64,000 nt of DNA from an uncultured Clostridia bacterium (GTDB lineage Bacteria > Bacillota > Clostridia > TANB77 > CAG-508). The position numbers were made by a program, and so were the translations under genes. This document shows positions 1 to 8,506 of the stretch, piece after piece (position 1 is the first letter of the stretch; each line of letters begins with the position of its first letter). The notes below the pieces were generated by a model that saw only the letters and a program-made list of their open reading frames with translations, was not told the origin of the DNA and searched no databases. The stretch lies in NCBI GenBank assembly GCA_948896235.1, contig CAQUUC010000001.1, positions 310,001 through 374,000 of the forward strand, given 5' to 3'.

Positions 1-65
1 GTACTATGAACTCTATTAAGGCACAAGCTGAAGAAATTGTTTTTAGTGAATTGATTTATGTATAA
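1..65 (+). CDS. C-terminal end of an unidentified protein (partial)
   Basis: An open frame enters from the left edge and ends at TAA 63-65, giving a tail that reads TMNSIKAQAEEIVFSELIYV. Too little remains to name the family. The bidirectional hairpin at 74-106 follows directly, which supports this being the true end of a plus-strand gene converging on the phosphoesterase. Confidence 0.5.
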   Translation, partial: TMNSIKAQAEEIVFSELIYV

Positions 66-73
66 AGATTGTT

Positions 74-106
74 AAAAGCGAATGAACTCAAAAATCATTC
101 GCTTTT
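74..106. terminator. Bidirectional intrinsic terminator
   Basis: AAAAGCGAATGA at 74-85 is the exact reverse complement of TCATTCGCTTTT at 95-106. The stem is flanked by A-rich and T-rich runs on both strands, so it can serve the partial gene on the left and the phosphoesterase on the right. Confidence 0.75.
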
Positions 107-113
107 ATAAACG

Positions 114-935
114 TTATAATCTTATGTGTTTTTCAATAACTTCTATATTTTTTCCGTCATAATTAACTATAAAATATACTCCATCTGGAATGCCATCACC
201 ATTTATATTTTCTGTCATTGAACCTAGTACATAATACGAAATTCCATCTTCTTATATATATTTTGTCCAATGCTGATGTCCAGAAAATACTGCTAAAATA
301 TTTTTATTATTCTTTATTATTTCTTTTAATTCTTTTCGATTTCCTAATAATGCATCTTCTGGGAAAGATTCAAACCACCAGTTACCTTTCATATCATCTT
401 CTGCAACTCCAAAATGAGTACAGATAATAGTAGGTAAATTATTTTTATTTAAATCTTGTTTTAACCAATTCAAATCTTCTTTAGATATAAATTGAGTTTT
501 AAAAATACCTCCTGCTTCTGTTCCCATATCATTATTTACATATGTTCCAAGAATTACTATATGAAGTTCGTCTATATCAAATGAAAAAGTTGAATGTTCA
601 TATCCCATTATTTGTTCAACTTCACTTCTAGAAGACATAGAACGCAAATCGTGATTTCCTATACAAGAATAAAATTTTCCCTCTATATTTTTAAATTTAT
701 TCCAAATATAATTTAAATTAATAATATCTTTATCGTGATCATTAAAATCTTCTACTAAATCTCCTAGATTTATAATTAAATCGGGTTTTATTTCATTATT
801 TATTTTATCTGTTAGCTCTTGTAATAGTGGCTCTGCAAATTCCATTAGTTTTCTTTCTATTATAGAACCATTATTTACAGGTCTTTCTGGTGCATAATGC
901 AAATCTGAAAAAATTACTATTTTCTTTTGGTTCAT
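114..935 (-). pseudogene. Calcineurin-like metallophosphoesterase interrupted by an in-frame TAA
   Basis: The start ATG at 935 follows GGAGGTATAACA. The protein carries the metallophosphoesterase signatures FSDLHYAPE (metal site), NLGDLVEDF, GNHDLR and SGHQHW, so it is a predicted metal-dependent phosphohydrolase. The frame stops at TAA 254-252, just after SGHQHWTKYI. The same frame then runs without another stop to TAA 116-114 and reads EDGISYYVLGSMTEN, which resembles the normal tail of such enzymes. The simplest reading is one nonsense mutation, recent because nothing else has decayed. Readthrough cannot be excluded. All metal-binding motifs precede the stop, so a truncated enzyme of 227 residues might retain some function. 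Confidence 0.7.
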
Positions 936-1122
936 TGTTATACCTCCTAAAAAGTTACTAAACAAATACTATCACAAATCTACACTTTTATCAACAAACA
1001 AAGAGAATTTTATACATACTAATCACATTAAAAAAATTATGTTAATGTTGAAATTGTTGATTTATTGTGATAAAATAAGTATACAATAAACCCAAACAGG
1101 GTAAATATAGGAGGGCTTAATA

Positions 1123-1458
1123 ATGAGCAAAAAGGTAAAAGAGGTACTAACAACGGCATTTTTTCTCACTGTACTATTGCTTCTGGCATTTGCAATGACT
1201 GTTTTTTATGAAAAAACGCATCCTAAATTTGATGAGAAAATTTCAGGAAAAGAAGCGATAGTAGTAAGTGAAACTGCAACCATTCATTATGACGAGCCTT
1301 TGGGACGGAATACAGATACCGTCACAAAGTCGCAAAAAGTTATATTAACTGGACAAATGGCACATTATTTACAAAATGATATGCCAATGATGGAAGTTCG
1401 TTTAGAAGACGGCACTTTGGCTTGGATATCTAAAAGAGATATTGCTATTCCAGAATAA
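1123..1458 (+). CDS. Small membrane-anchored SH3-like protein, GC-richer than its neighbours
   Basis: 111 residues after a strong GGAGGG site. Residues 10-28 form one hydrophobic helix, likely an N-terminal anchor with the rest outside. Residues 45-108 look like a bacterial SH3-type fold (short beta-strand segments, LEDGTLAWISKRD near the end). Base and codon use is GC-richer than in surrounding genes. CGG at 1306-1308 must be read as arginine, because a +1 shift there soon meets a stop. Function unknown. It has its own terminator and is probably horizontally acquired. Confidence 0.7.
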   Translation: MSKKVKEVLTTAFFLTVLLLLAFAMTVFYEKTHPKFDEKISGKEAIVVSETATIHYDEPLGRNTDTVTKSQKVILTGQMAHYLQNDMPMMEVRLEDGTLAWISKRDIAIPE

Positions 1459-1478
1459 CTAAAACGGCAATTAGAAAG

Positions 1479-1516
1479 AGCGAATTGGAAAATTTTTTCG
1501 ATTCGCTTTTTCTTTT
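1479..1516 (+). terminator. Intrinsic terminator of the 1123-1458 gene
   Basis: AGCGAAT (1479-1485) pairs with ATTCGCT (1501-1507) and is followed by a T-rich run. It lies about 20 bases after the stop codon. Confidence 0.7.
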
Positions 1517-1640
1517 AGATAATGAGAACTTTGAAAATTTTTAACAAGATTATATTTTAGCTAATTATACAAAAAAATTCTTCTTATATAAAAAATTTAA
1601 TAAATGTATTGTATTTTATAAAAAATATGATATACTTTAA

Positions 1641-1760
1641 TAAATTGATTGATATTTGTATCAATCGTCAAGAGAGCCGAAAAAAGTTGTAGATATCTAC
1701 GTCAACGGCACCAGTATAAGTGTTCTTATGGGATTTATCGTTCTATAAGAACACTTTTTA
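1641..1760 (+). ncRNA. Candidate small structured RNA with its own promoter and terminator
   Basis: The stretch between 1458 and 1862 holds no plausible plus-strand gene here. A TATACT box near 1630 would start a transcript about 120 bases long. It contains a hairpin (GATTGATA/TATCAATC, about 1647-1666) and a nested stem: GCC 676-678 with GGC 707-709, and GTTG 686-689 with CAAC 703-706 (all plus 1000), around the palindrome TAGATATCTA. It ends in an 11-bp terminator, AGTGTTCTTAT/ATAAGAACACT (1719-1755), with a T run. The next gene is on the opposite strand, so this is not an obvious leader. The family is not recognised. Confidence 0.45.
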
Positions 1761-1803
1761 TTTATGTTGATAATTTTGCTTAAATATTATGTTATTATAG
1801 AAC

Positions 1804-1843
1804 CTATAAAACAGACCCACACAAAAGAATGTTGTCGGTCTGT
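1804..1843 (-). terminator. Intrinsic terminator of the 1862-2047 gene
   Basis: On the minus strand ACAGACC and GGTCTGT (arms at 1811-1817 and 1837-1843) form a stem followed by a T run, just downstream of the stop codon of the small gene. Confidence 0.65.
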
Positions 1844-1861
1844 ATCCTCTCCATATATTGA

Positions 1862-2047
1862 CTATTTCTTGCCATTACAGTAATTAGCAATAAATCCATC
1901 AGTCGGTGGCTTTGGCAATTCATTAGTTTCCAAAGTAGGATATTCAATAGGAATGTCGCTACCGACAGTATCTTTATCTTGTATAAATGTCCTTTGTACA
2001 ACAGGGTTGATAAGATTATCAAATTGTTCACCAAAACTTTTACTCAT
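1862..2047 (-). CDS. Small hypothetical protein of GC-richer composition
   Basis: 61 residues. ATG at 2047 is preceded by AGGAGGTATATCAAA. The protein is soluble and proline-containing (NELPKPPTDGF near the end), with no recognised domain. Codon choice is GC-richer than in neighbours, as in the other single small genes of this window. It forms its own transcription unit with a terminator. A longer alternative frame on the same strand lacks a comparable ribosome site and was rejected. Confidence 0.6.
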   Translation of the reverse strand: MSKSFGEQFDNLINPVVQRTFIQDKDTVGSDIPIEYPTLETNELPKPPTDGFIANYCNGKK

Positions 2048-2178
2048 TTTGATATACCTCCTATTTATTATTTAAAGAATTAATTAAATAGTTTCAGGAG
2101 AGGATATTAATTAATTCGTGTTTATATGATATCACTTCTACGTTAATCTGTAAACCAATTTTTAATAACTTGATTGCT

Positions 2179-2228
2179 AGTTGTAGATAACTACATTAAC
2201 AGTACTGGAGATAGTAAGTTCTTATTAT
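2179..2228 (+). repeat. Diverged second copy of the core of the 1641-1760 RNA element
   Basis: GTTGTAGATAACTACATTAA here aligns with GTTGTAGATATCTACGTCAA in the upstream RNA. Similarity continues through AGTACTGG/GGCACCAG and TAAGTTCTTA/TAAGTGTTCTTA. No terminator stem follows. The rest of 2048-2403 is AT-rich and shows only the promoter region of the HAD gene. Confidence 0.35.
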
Positions 2229-2403
2229 TTCTTTTTGATTACTTATGACATTCTTGATTTGTTTTATATATAAAATAGTAAACTGATGTAGAATTTTAAT
2301 TTAAAAGTATACATTTTATTAAAAAGATGTTAAAATGTACATATAGATAATTAATAATTTGACGATTTTGCAAATAACTAAACAGTATAATTAGGAGAAA
2401 ATT

Positions 2404-3255
2404 ATGTATAAGATGATAGTTATAGACCTTGATGGAACATTGCTAAATGATGAAAAAGAAGTAAGTAAAGAAAATGCAGATATGATTAATAGAGCATATA
2501 AAGAGAAAGGTGTAATATCTGTTATAGCAACAGGTCGTTCGTATATGTGTGCAGAACATATTGCAAATATAGTTGGAGAAAGTTTTTCGCAATATATAAT
2601 TGCATCAACAGGTTCTATTATCAGAGATAATAAAAATGGTATAGACCTAAACAAACAATGTATAAAAAATGAAAATATAGTTAAAATTCTTGAAATTGCT
2701 GAAAAACATAACTTTAAATACATTATAGATATTAAATCGAAAGTAATAGCAAATGGTAGATTGGTAAACCAAGAAAAACTTGAGAAAATGGGACAGTCAT
2801 ATGAAGTAAGAGAAGATCTAATTTCTTATTTTAAAAATAATAATATTCATGGAATAACAATTACTATTATAGGTAAAGAACAAGAATTGCTAGAGTTAAA
2901 AGAAGAATTATCTGTAATGGAAGATTTAGAAATAACAGATTTATGCAAGTCAATTGATGTAAAAGAAGATAAAATAAAAGAGGTTGTCTCATATATAGAT
3001 ATAATAAGCAAAGGAGTTACTAAACAAAATGCTATAAAAACATTAGCTAATTATTTAAATATTAATAAAGACGAAATAATAGTAATTGGTGATGGAGGAA
3101 ACGATATTCCAATGTTTGAAACAGCAGGACTGAAAGTTGCTATGGCAAATTCTATAGAAATAGTAAAACAAAAAGCAGACTATATAACATCAAATAATAA
3201 TGAAAACGGTGTAGCTAAAGCAATAAAAAAATTTATATTTAATGAAAAAATATAA
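2404..3255 (+). CDS. HAD-superfamily Cof-type phosphatase
   Basis: 283 residues, the usual Cof/YidA-like length, after GGAGAAAATT. The catalytic motif DLDGTLLND lies at residues 8-16. The family motif IGDGGNDIPMFETAG near residue 228 binds magnesium. The C2-type cap lies between them. Such enzymes dephosphorylate sugar phosphates or flavin-type cofactors, but the substrate cannot be told from sequence. It is followed by the DUF218 gene after 19 bases with an AGGAGG site, so they are probably co-transcribed. Confidence 0.85.
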   Translation: MYKMIVIDLDGTLLNDEKEVSKENADMINRAYKEKGVISVIATGRSYMCAEHIANIVGESFSQYIIASTGSIIRDNKNGIDLNKQCIKNENIVKILEIAEKHNFKYIIDIKSKVIANGRLVNQEKLEKMGQSYEVREDLISYFKNNNIHGITITIIGKEQELLELKEELSVMEDLEITDLCKSIDVKEDKIKEVVSYIDIISKGVTKQNAIKTLANYLNINKDEIIVIGDGGNDIPMFETAGLKVAMANSIEIVKQKADYITSNNNENGVAKAIKKFIFNEKI

Positions 3256-3274
3256 TAATTAAGGAGGAACGAAT

Positions 3275-3974
3275 ATGATGAAAGACCTTTTAGTATTGTG
3301 GAATTACTTGTGTTTAAATACAAAACCTAAGAAAAGTGACTGTATAATTGGTTTAGGAAGCATTTTAACTTTAGTGCCTAAAAAGTGTGCTGAATTATAT
3401 AAAGAAAATTTAGGGGATTATATTATATTTTCAGGAAATTGTGGTAAGGGGACAGAAGGAGTAATAACAAAAACAGAAGCTGAAAGATTTAGAGATGTTG
3501 CCATAGAAGAGAATGTTTCGAAAGACAAAATATTGTTAGAACCAGAAGCTACAACTACTTATGAAAATTATAAATATATTAAAAAATTGTTAACAGATAA
3601 TAATTTAATGCCTAACAGCTTTTTGGTTGTTGGAAAACCTTATCAAGAAAGAAGAGCATTAGCAATTGCTGAAGTTGAATTTCCAAACAAAGAAATTACA
3701 GTAGCATCATACAATATGACTCTTGATGATTATTTGGAATACGTAAAAAGTGATAAACTTATGAATGTAGAAGATGTTGTTAATGAAATGATTGGCGAAA
3801 TAAGTTTAATTAAAATAGCTCCATTATATGGATTACAAAGTAAACAAGAAATTCCAGATGAAGTAATGGAAAGTTGGCATAATTTAATAGATTTAGGTTA
3901 TAATAAATATGCTTATAGCAACGAAACGGTTAGAGGTTTTAAAGATAAGATGATAGAAAAACGGATTAATTTAA
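3275..3974 (+). CDS. DUF218 (YdcF/SanA-like) protein whose end depends on a CGG +1 shift
   Basis: Starts MMKDLLVL after AAGGAGGAACGAAT. The motifs IIGLGS, FSGNCGKG, TEAERF and EPEATTTYEN are typical of the DUF218 family, which has a Rossmann-like fold and an uncertain role linked to the cell envelope. The normal frame meets CGG at 3962. Read as arginine, it would run through a terminator hairpin and on to position 4045, inside the opposing gene. With the +1 shift the protein ends ...MIEKGLI at TAA 3972-3974, immediately before the terminator, giving 232 residues. I take the shifted end as correct because stop and terminator then fit. Confidence 0.75.
3962..3964 (+). other. CGG +1 recoding site in the DUF218 gene
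   Basis: Zero frame AAA CGG ATT; shifted reading AAA (C) GGA TTA ATT TAA. The shift places the stop one base before the terminator stem, so this site sets the C-terminus. It is weaker evidence than sites inside conserved motifs. Confidence 0.6.
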
Positions 3975-4011
3975 AAAATAGAGGAGAGATAATAAACTCC
4001 TCTATTTTTTT
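3975..4011. terminator. Bidirectional terminator between the DUF218 and nuclease genes
   Basis: AAATAGAGGAG (3976-3986) pairs with CTCCTCTATTT (3997-4007), followed by a T run. The stop codon of the opposing nuclease gene lies in the right arm, so both genes share this hairpin. Confidence 0.8.
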
Positions 4012-4736
4012 ACCCAACTATTACCATTTGAATAATCTATACTAATACCTGGCTGAACATTATAGACATATACATTAAAACATACACCTTTACCATTATC
4101 TTCAACAGAATAAGCCTCCATTTGAACACCGTTTGCAACAAGGTTGTTTCCTTCAAAAATTGGAGTGACTCTGTATAACACATGATTATTCACATTCTTT
4201 TTAATATAATCAGCAACAATATTTTCGAAAGGTAACATTCCAGTTACATTCATATATCTAGTTCCAGTAATTAAATTCTTTTTATTAGCATTTTCACCTG
4301 CTAACTGATATCCAATTAAATGGCAGCGATTATATAAATAATTACCATCAATTAATTCATTATATCTTACTGTTTGCCAACCAGATGGTTTTATGCTACC
4401 AATTGCTTCTCTTTCTTCGTCTTCACTTGGCATAATTTCTTTGCAAATATTTGCATATGCAACACCACATCTACCAAGACTATCTAATTCACTATAATTT
4501 TCAAATTGATTTGTAGTATAATCATTTTCAGTAAAATTAGGAACGTTATTATTAATAATTACATATGGAGATGAACTATATGTTGGGATATCTTCTATAC
4601 TAAACGAATAAGCAACATTTGAATAAGAAAGATCATTTATATTTGTATTATATATAGCAGTAAAGCCTACAGTAATAGCAAAAAGAATTAAAGCAACTAT
4701 TTCTGTTATAAGCTTTTTATTATTTTTTCTTGACAT
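4002..4736 (-). CDS. Secreted or membrane-anchored DNA/RNA non-specific endonuclease
   Basis: 244 residues. An N-terminal hydrophobic helix (about residues 11-29, after MSRKNNKK) is a signal anchor, so the enzyme acts outside the membrane. The region NRCHLIGYQLAGENANKKNL matches the DRGH-type active site of the EndA-like nuclease family (histidine general base, asparagine metal ligand), and TGTRYMNVTGM follows. The first motif residue is Asn, not Asp, as in several Gram-positive relatives. Likely roles are extracellular DNA degradation or DNA uptake. It stands alone and converges on the DUF218 gene. Confidence 0.8.
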   Translation of the reverse strand: MSRKNNKKLITEIVALILFAITVGFTAIYNTNINDLSYSNVAYSFSIEDIPTYSSSPYVIINNNVPNFTENDYTTNQFENYSELDSLGRCGVAYANICKEIMPSEDEEREAIGSIKPSGWQTVRYNELIDGNYLYNRCHLIGYQLAGENANKKNLITGTRYMNVTGMLPFENIVADYIKKNVNNHVLYRVTPIFEGNNLVANGVQMEAYSVEDNGKGVCFNVYVYNVQPGISIDYSNGNSWVKK

Positions 4737-4908
4737 ATTTATTACTCCTTTTATTTATTCATAAAATTAGTATAACATAAGTAAAAAATATATGAAAGCA
4801 TACAATTAAAATCTCTCAAATAAGTATAAAAAAAGGCAAGTATCATTGCATAGAGAGTAACAATATGGTATTATATAAATAAATCTATAAGGCGATTGGA
4901 GTATATAT

Positions 4909-6276
4909 ATGAATAATATACCTGTTGAAAAAAATAAAGAATATATAGTAGATATAATTGATAATGGATATGAGGGAGAGGGAATTGCTAAAATTGATAA
5001 TTATACAATATTTATTCCTAGAGCAATTAAAGGGGAAAAAGTCAAAATATTAATTGTAAAGGTTAATTCTTCTCATTCATTTGGAAAGATAATAGATATA
5101 CTAGAAAAATCAAATTCAAGAGTTGAAAGCGACTGTAATACATATAAAAGATGTGGTGGATGTAATCTAAGACATATGAATTATAAAGATACATTGGAAT
5201 TAAAAAGAAAGAACGTCCAAAATTTAATTAATAAAACCTTAAAACAAAAAGTAGAAGTTAAAAATGCAATTGGAATGGAAAAGCCATTTTTTTATCGTAA
5301 CAAGGCCCAATACCCAGTAGGATATAATAGAAATGGAGAAATTATAACAGGAGTGTATGCTGAAAGATCACACGAAATTATTGAACTTAATTCATGTTCA
5401 ATTCAAATGCCAATTTCTATACAAATTGCAAAATTCATAATTACATTTATGAAAGAGAATAATATTTCTGCTTATAATGAGAAAACAGGTAAAGGCGCTA
5501 TCCGTCATATAGTTGTGAAAGTAGGTCTTAGTACTAATGAAGTTATGTGCGTACTTGTTACAAACGAAAGAAAAATTCCAAATGAAGATAAACTTGTAGA
5601 AAGTTTAATAAATAAATTTTCTAATATAAAAACAATTTTAAAAAATATAAATCAAAAAAATACAAATGTTATTATGGGAAACGAAAATGTAATTTTATAT
5701 GGAAATGGATATATACAAGATAAGTTAGGAGATTTTATATTTAATATTTCACCATTATCTTTTTATCAAATAAATCCTATACAAACAGAAAAACTATATA
5801 ATTTAGCTATAAATAAAGCAAATTTAACAAAAGAAGATACTGTACTTGATTTATATTGTGGAATAGGAACTATTGGAACATTTGCATCTCCATACGTAAA
5901 ACAAGTTTATGGAATTGAAATAGTGGAACAAGCAATAGAAGATGCAAAGCAAAACGCTAAATTAAATAAGATAGAAAATATGAAATTCTATTGTGGAGAT
6001 GTAGAACAAGTACTAGAAAATGTTTTAACTAAGGAAGAAACAATGCCAAATGTTGTTTTTGTTGATCCACCAAGAAAAGGACTAGATAAACATACAATTC
6101 AAAACATAATAGACTTAAAGCCAGAACGATTTATTTATATTAGTTGTAATCCCGCAACATTAGTACGCGATTTAAAAGAATTTGAAGAACTATATGAAAT
6201 AAAGGAAATACAACCAGTAGATATGTTTCCGTTTACAAGCCATGTGGAATGCGTGGCAGTGCTACAAATAAAGTAA
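4909..6276 (+). CDS. rlmD: 23S rRNA (uracil-5-)-methyltransferase, RlmD/RumA type
   Basis: 455 residues. An N-terminal TRAM domain (residues 8-66) binds RNA. An iron-sulfur cysteine set follows (CNTYKRCGGCNLRHM, residues 76-90). The SAM-binding motif VLDLYCGIGTIG lies near residue 310. VDPPRKGLD and YISCNPATLVRDL carry the active region, including the catalytic cysteine. The enzyme transfers a methyl group from SAM to C5 of a uridine in 23S rRNA. Whether the target is the RlmD or the RlmCD position cannot be decided. It is a single gene with no in-frame CGG. Confidence 0.85.
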   Translation: MNNIPVEKNKEYIVDIIDNGYEGEGIAKIDNYTIFIPRAIKGEKVKILIVKVNSSHSFGKIIDILEKSNSRVESDCNTYKRCGGCNLRHMNYKDTLELKRKNVQNLINKTLKQKVEVKNAIGMEKPFFYRNKAQYPVGYNRNGEIITGVYAERSHEIIELNSCSIQMPISIQIAKFIITFMKENNISAYNEKTGKGAIRHIVVKVGLSTNEVMCVLVTNERKIPNEDKLVESLINKFSNIKTILKNINQKNTNVIMGNENVILYGNGYIQDKLGDFIFNISPLSFYQINPIQTEKLYNLAINKANLTKEDTVLDLYCGIGTIGTFASPYVKQVYGIEIVEQAIEDAKQNAKLNKIENMKFYCGDVEQVLENVLTKEETMPNVVFVDPPRKGLDKHTIQNIIDLKPERFIYISCNPATLVRDLKEFEELYEIKEIQPVDMFPFTSHVECVAVLQIK

Positions 6277-6283
6277 GACAGGT

Positions 6284-6445
6284 AATACTTGACTTTGATA
6301 TGGTTTTAGAGATTATAACTTTTGAGGATAAAGGCAGATTTGGAAAAGAAAAACATCAAAATTTAGGTGTGAAAGTTAAAATAGTTGCTTAAGTGGTAAG
6401 TGTAAGATAATTATGGTTTGTACACCAGCTTGGTATAAAGAATAA
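6284..6445 (+). pseudogene. Gene relics, including the tail of a cupin
   Basis: Directly after the methyltransferase, a frame reads VILDFDMVLEIITFEDKG and ends ...GVKVKIVA at a TAA near 6391. It has no start or ribosome site and is not recognised. Then 6415-6445 encodes VCTPAWYKE and a stop, and its DNA GTACACCAGCTTGGTAT recurs at 7531 inside the next cupin gene. This looks like the remains of a rearranged or duplicated segment. Confidence 0.4.
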
Positions 6446-6476
6446 TGTAAATTATTAGAATTGTAGGAGGAATGCA

Positions 6477-7277
6477 ATGTTAAAAGCATATAGTGTATTT
6501 AAAGATTTAGATAAAAAGGCATATGAAATATTAATAAATGCAGGAATACAATTAGATATATCTACTTCTGAAGAAAGACCAAACAAAGAAGAATTATCAA
6601 AGTTAATAGATGATTATGATATATTGATAATAGGTGTTAAAGAGAAAATGACTGAAGATATGATAACAAAAATAGATAAGAAGAAAGTGATAGCAACTTT
6701 ATCAATTGGAGTAGATCATATAGATAAAAGTTTCTCTGAATCGAATTTAATTAAAGTCATTAATTGTCAAACATCAAATGTAATATCAGTAGCAGAGCAT
6801 ATATTTTCTTTAATATTAAGTTTGAAAAAAAGAATTATAGAAACAAATGAAATTAGTATTAAAGGTGGAACAAAAAAAGATTTATCAGCAAGAAGCAATG
6901 ATATAAGCAATAGTTCAATAGGAATAATAGGAGCAGGAAAGATATCAAGAGAGGTAATAAAAATTGCAAAAGTATTCAATATGAAGATTTACTGTAATAC
7001 ATTGAATCCAGAAAAACATCAGGATTTATTAAAAGAAGAGGTGGAGTTTACAGATTTAAATAATTTACTTACTATTTCAGATATTATAACAGTAAATATT
7101 CCTCTAAATGAAGAAAATAAAAATTTAATATCAAAAGATAAAATTAGATTAATGAAGAAAACAGCTACATTTATAAATACATCAAGAGTCGAAATTAAAA
7201 AAGATATGAACAATATAAAGGAGAATATAAATTATGAAGTTAGTAAAATTGGAACAAGCACAAGAGTTTTCAAATAG
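6477..7277 (+). CDS. D-isomer 2-hydroxyacid dehydrogenase, truncated at the C-terminus
   Basis: Starts after AGGAGGAATGCA. Residues 1-90 form the substrate-domain half. The NAD-binding domain follows, with IGIIGAGKISREV (about residue 148) as the nucleotide loop and SNVISVAEH as a family motif before it. The protein breaks off at FINTSRVEI, the region that should give GRG(E)-D and then the catalytic Glu and His. Those catalytic residues are missing, and the last 35 residues run into the cupin gene in a different frame. It is probably inactive, a deletion remnant in a decaying locus. Confidence 0.65.
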   Translation: MLKAYSVFKDLDKKAYEILINAGIQLDISTSEERPNKEELSKLIDDYDILIIGVKEKMTEDMITKIDKKKVIATLSIGVDHIDKSFSESNLIKVINCQTSNVISVAEHIFSLILSLKKRIIETNEISIKGGTKKDLSARSNDISNSSIGIIGAGKISREVIKIAKVFNMKIYCNTLNPEKHQDLLKEEVEFTDLNNLLTISDIITVNIPLNEENKNLISKDKIRLMKKTATFINTSRVEIKKDMNNIKENINYEVSKIGTSTRVFK

Positions 7278-7579
7278 TGATAGATGTAAAGGATTAGAAT
7301 ATCCCTTAAATGATACAGATATTAATTTTTCTACAGCAATTATAAATGGAAGATATCCAGATAAGGGGTATTGTGTAAATGAAGAATGTAAAGAGCTAAT
7401 TTATGTTATAGAAGGAAAAGGAACATTAAACAAAAAAAGACAAAATAATTGAATTTAATAAGGGTGATGCAATTTTAATTGATAAAGGGGAAGTATATTA
7501 TTGGGATGCACACTGCACAATAGCTATACCTTGTACACCAGCTTGGTATCCAGAACAACATAAATTGATAGAAGAATAA
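7234..7579 (+). pseudogene. Small cupin-domain protein broken by an extra A in an A run
   Basis: ATG 7234 follows AAGGAGAATATAAATT. The frame reads KLVKLEQAQEFSNSDRCKGL ... LIYVIEGKGTLNKK and then shifts in a run of seven A near 7432-7438. With six A it would continue KDKIIEFNKGDAILIDKGE ... CTPAWYPEQHKLIEE to TAA 7577-7579, 114 residues in all. This is a typical single-domain cupin (IEGKG and GDAILIDKGE are the two motifs). No CGG is present here, so it differs from the recoded genes: a real mutation, transcript slippage or a homopolymer sequencing error. Confidence 0.65.
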
Positions 7580-7598
7580 TAGAACTGAGGGATAACTA

Positions 7599-7997
7599 AT
7601 GAAAGAAATTGATAAAATAGCATTCATATATTTGAAAGATAATAAAATATTAAGCACATTATCAAGAGGAAAAGATACATATTATTTGCCAGGTGGAAAA
7701 AGAGAATTAAACGAAACAGATGAACAAACATTAATTAGAGAATGCAAAGAGGAACTAACTATTGATATTAAAGAAGATACGATAAAATATTATGGTACAT
7801 TTGAAGCACAAGCACATGGAAAAGCAGAAGGAATATTAGTTAGAATGACATGTTATACAGCAGACTTTAAAGGTGAACTTAAAGCAAATTCGGAAATTCA
7901 AGAGATAAGATGGTTGAACTATAGCGATACAAATATAATTTCACCAGTAGATAAGCTTATATTTAAAGATTTATATGAAAAGGGGCTTTTGAAATAA
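7599..7997 (+). CDS. NUDIX hydrolase
   Basis: 132 residues. The NUDIX box spans about residues 33-55 (GGKRELNETDEQTLIRECKEEL), with the REckEEL metal-binding core. The family cleaves nucleoside diphosphates linked to another group, and the substrate is unknown here. It follows the broken cupin gene by 19 bases in a plus-strand series of small enzymes with short gaps. Confidence 0.85.
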   Translation: MKEIDKIAFIYLKDNKILSTLSRGKDTYYLPGGKRELNETDEQTLIRECKEELTIDIKEDTIKYYGTFEAQAHGKAEGILVRMTCYTADFKGELKANSEIQEIRWLNYSDTNIISPVDKLIFKDLYEKGLLK

Positions 7998-8062
7998 TTT
8001 TATATGGAGATTATATACCTTGAACATTTTACTAATTTTGTAGAAGAAAGGAAAAAGTAATA

Positions 8063-8470
8063 ATGAAAGATTTAATGAGAAGTAATATATATGACGTAGA
8101 AGAAACAATTGTTATAGTAGGAAGTTGTTTAAAAAATATGCAACCTCAAGGATATCAAAAAATAGAAAAAATATCTAAAAACATATATGAACTATGCTTA
8201 GAAGAAACACATATTAATATGGCTATAACTAAAATAGGTGGAATGTTAAGAACAGGGAAAATTAACAATATAATATTTGCTACTGTTGATAAATCTCCAC
8301 ATTGTGTACAAGTTCATTATATAAGAAATGAACTTGAAAAAATGATGAAGTTAAACAATATAAACATCACAAATTATGTAATTGTTGATAATGAATTAAT
8401 AGAGATAGATGATGATGTAATATCAATGTCAAAATCATTAGGAAAGCTTAAAGATACAATTAAAAAATAA
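8063..8470 (+). CDS. Conserved hypothetical protein
   Basis: 135 residues after AGGAAAAAGTAATA. No domain recognised with certainty. Features are GSCLKNMQPQGYQ, ELCLEETHINMAITK, GGMLRTGKINNIIFATVDKS and PHCVQVHYIRNELEK, giving three cysteines and two histidines that could bind a metal or iron-sulfur centre. It has no signal peptide or membrane segment, so it should be cytoplasmic. It may be transcribed with the MBL-fold gene 36 bases downstream. Confidence 0.5.
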   Translation: MKDLMRSNIYDVEETIVIVGSCLKNMQPQGYQKIEKISKNIYELCLEETHINMAITKIGGMLRTGKINNIIFATVDKSPHCVQVHYIRNELEKMMKLNNINITNYVIVDNELIEIDDDVISMSKSLGKLKDTIKK

Positions 8471-8506
8471 CAGGACAAAACAAATAAAAAAGGATTTTTA
8501 ATAATT

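Noticed and set aside
1676..1710. CRISPR repeat or Cas12-type repeat, because of GTAGAT and TCTAC
   Set aside because: Only one full copy plus one diverged copy, no regular spacers and no cas genes.
7432..7438. Frameshift in the cupin gene as another recoding site
   Set aside because: It lies in a seven-A run with no CGG, and neighbours are decayed, so a simple indel or homopolymer error explains it better.
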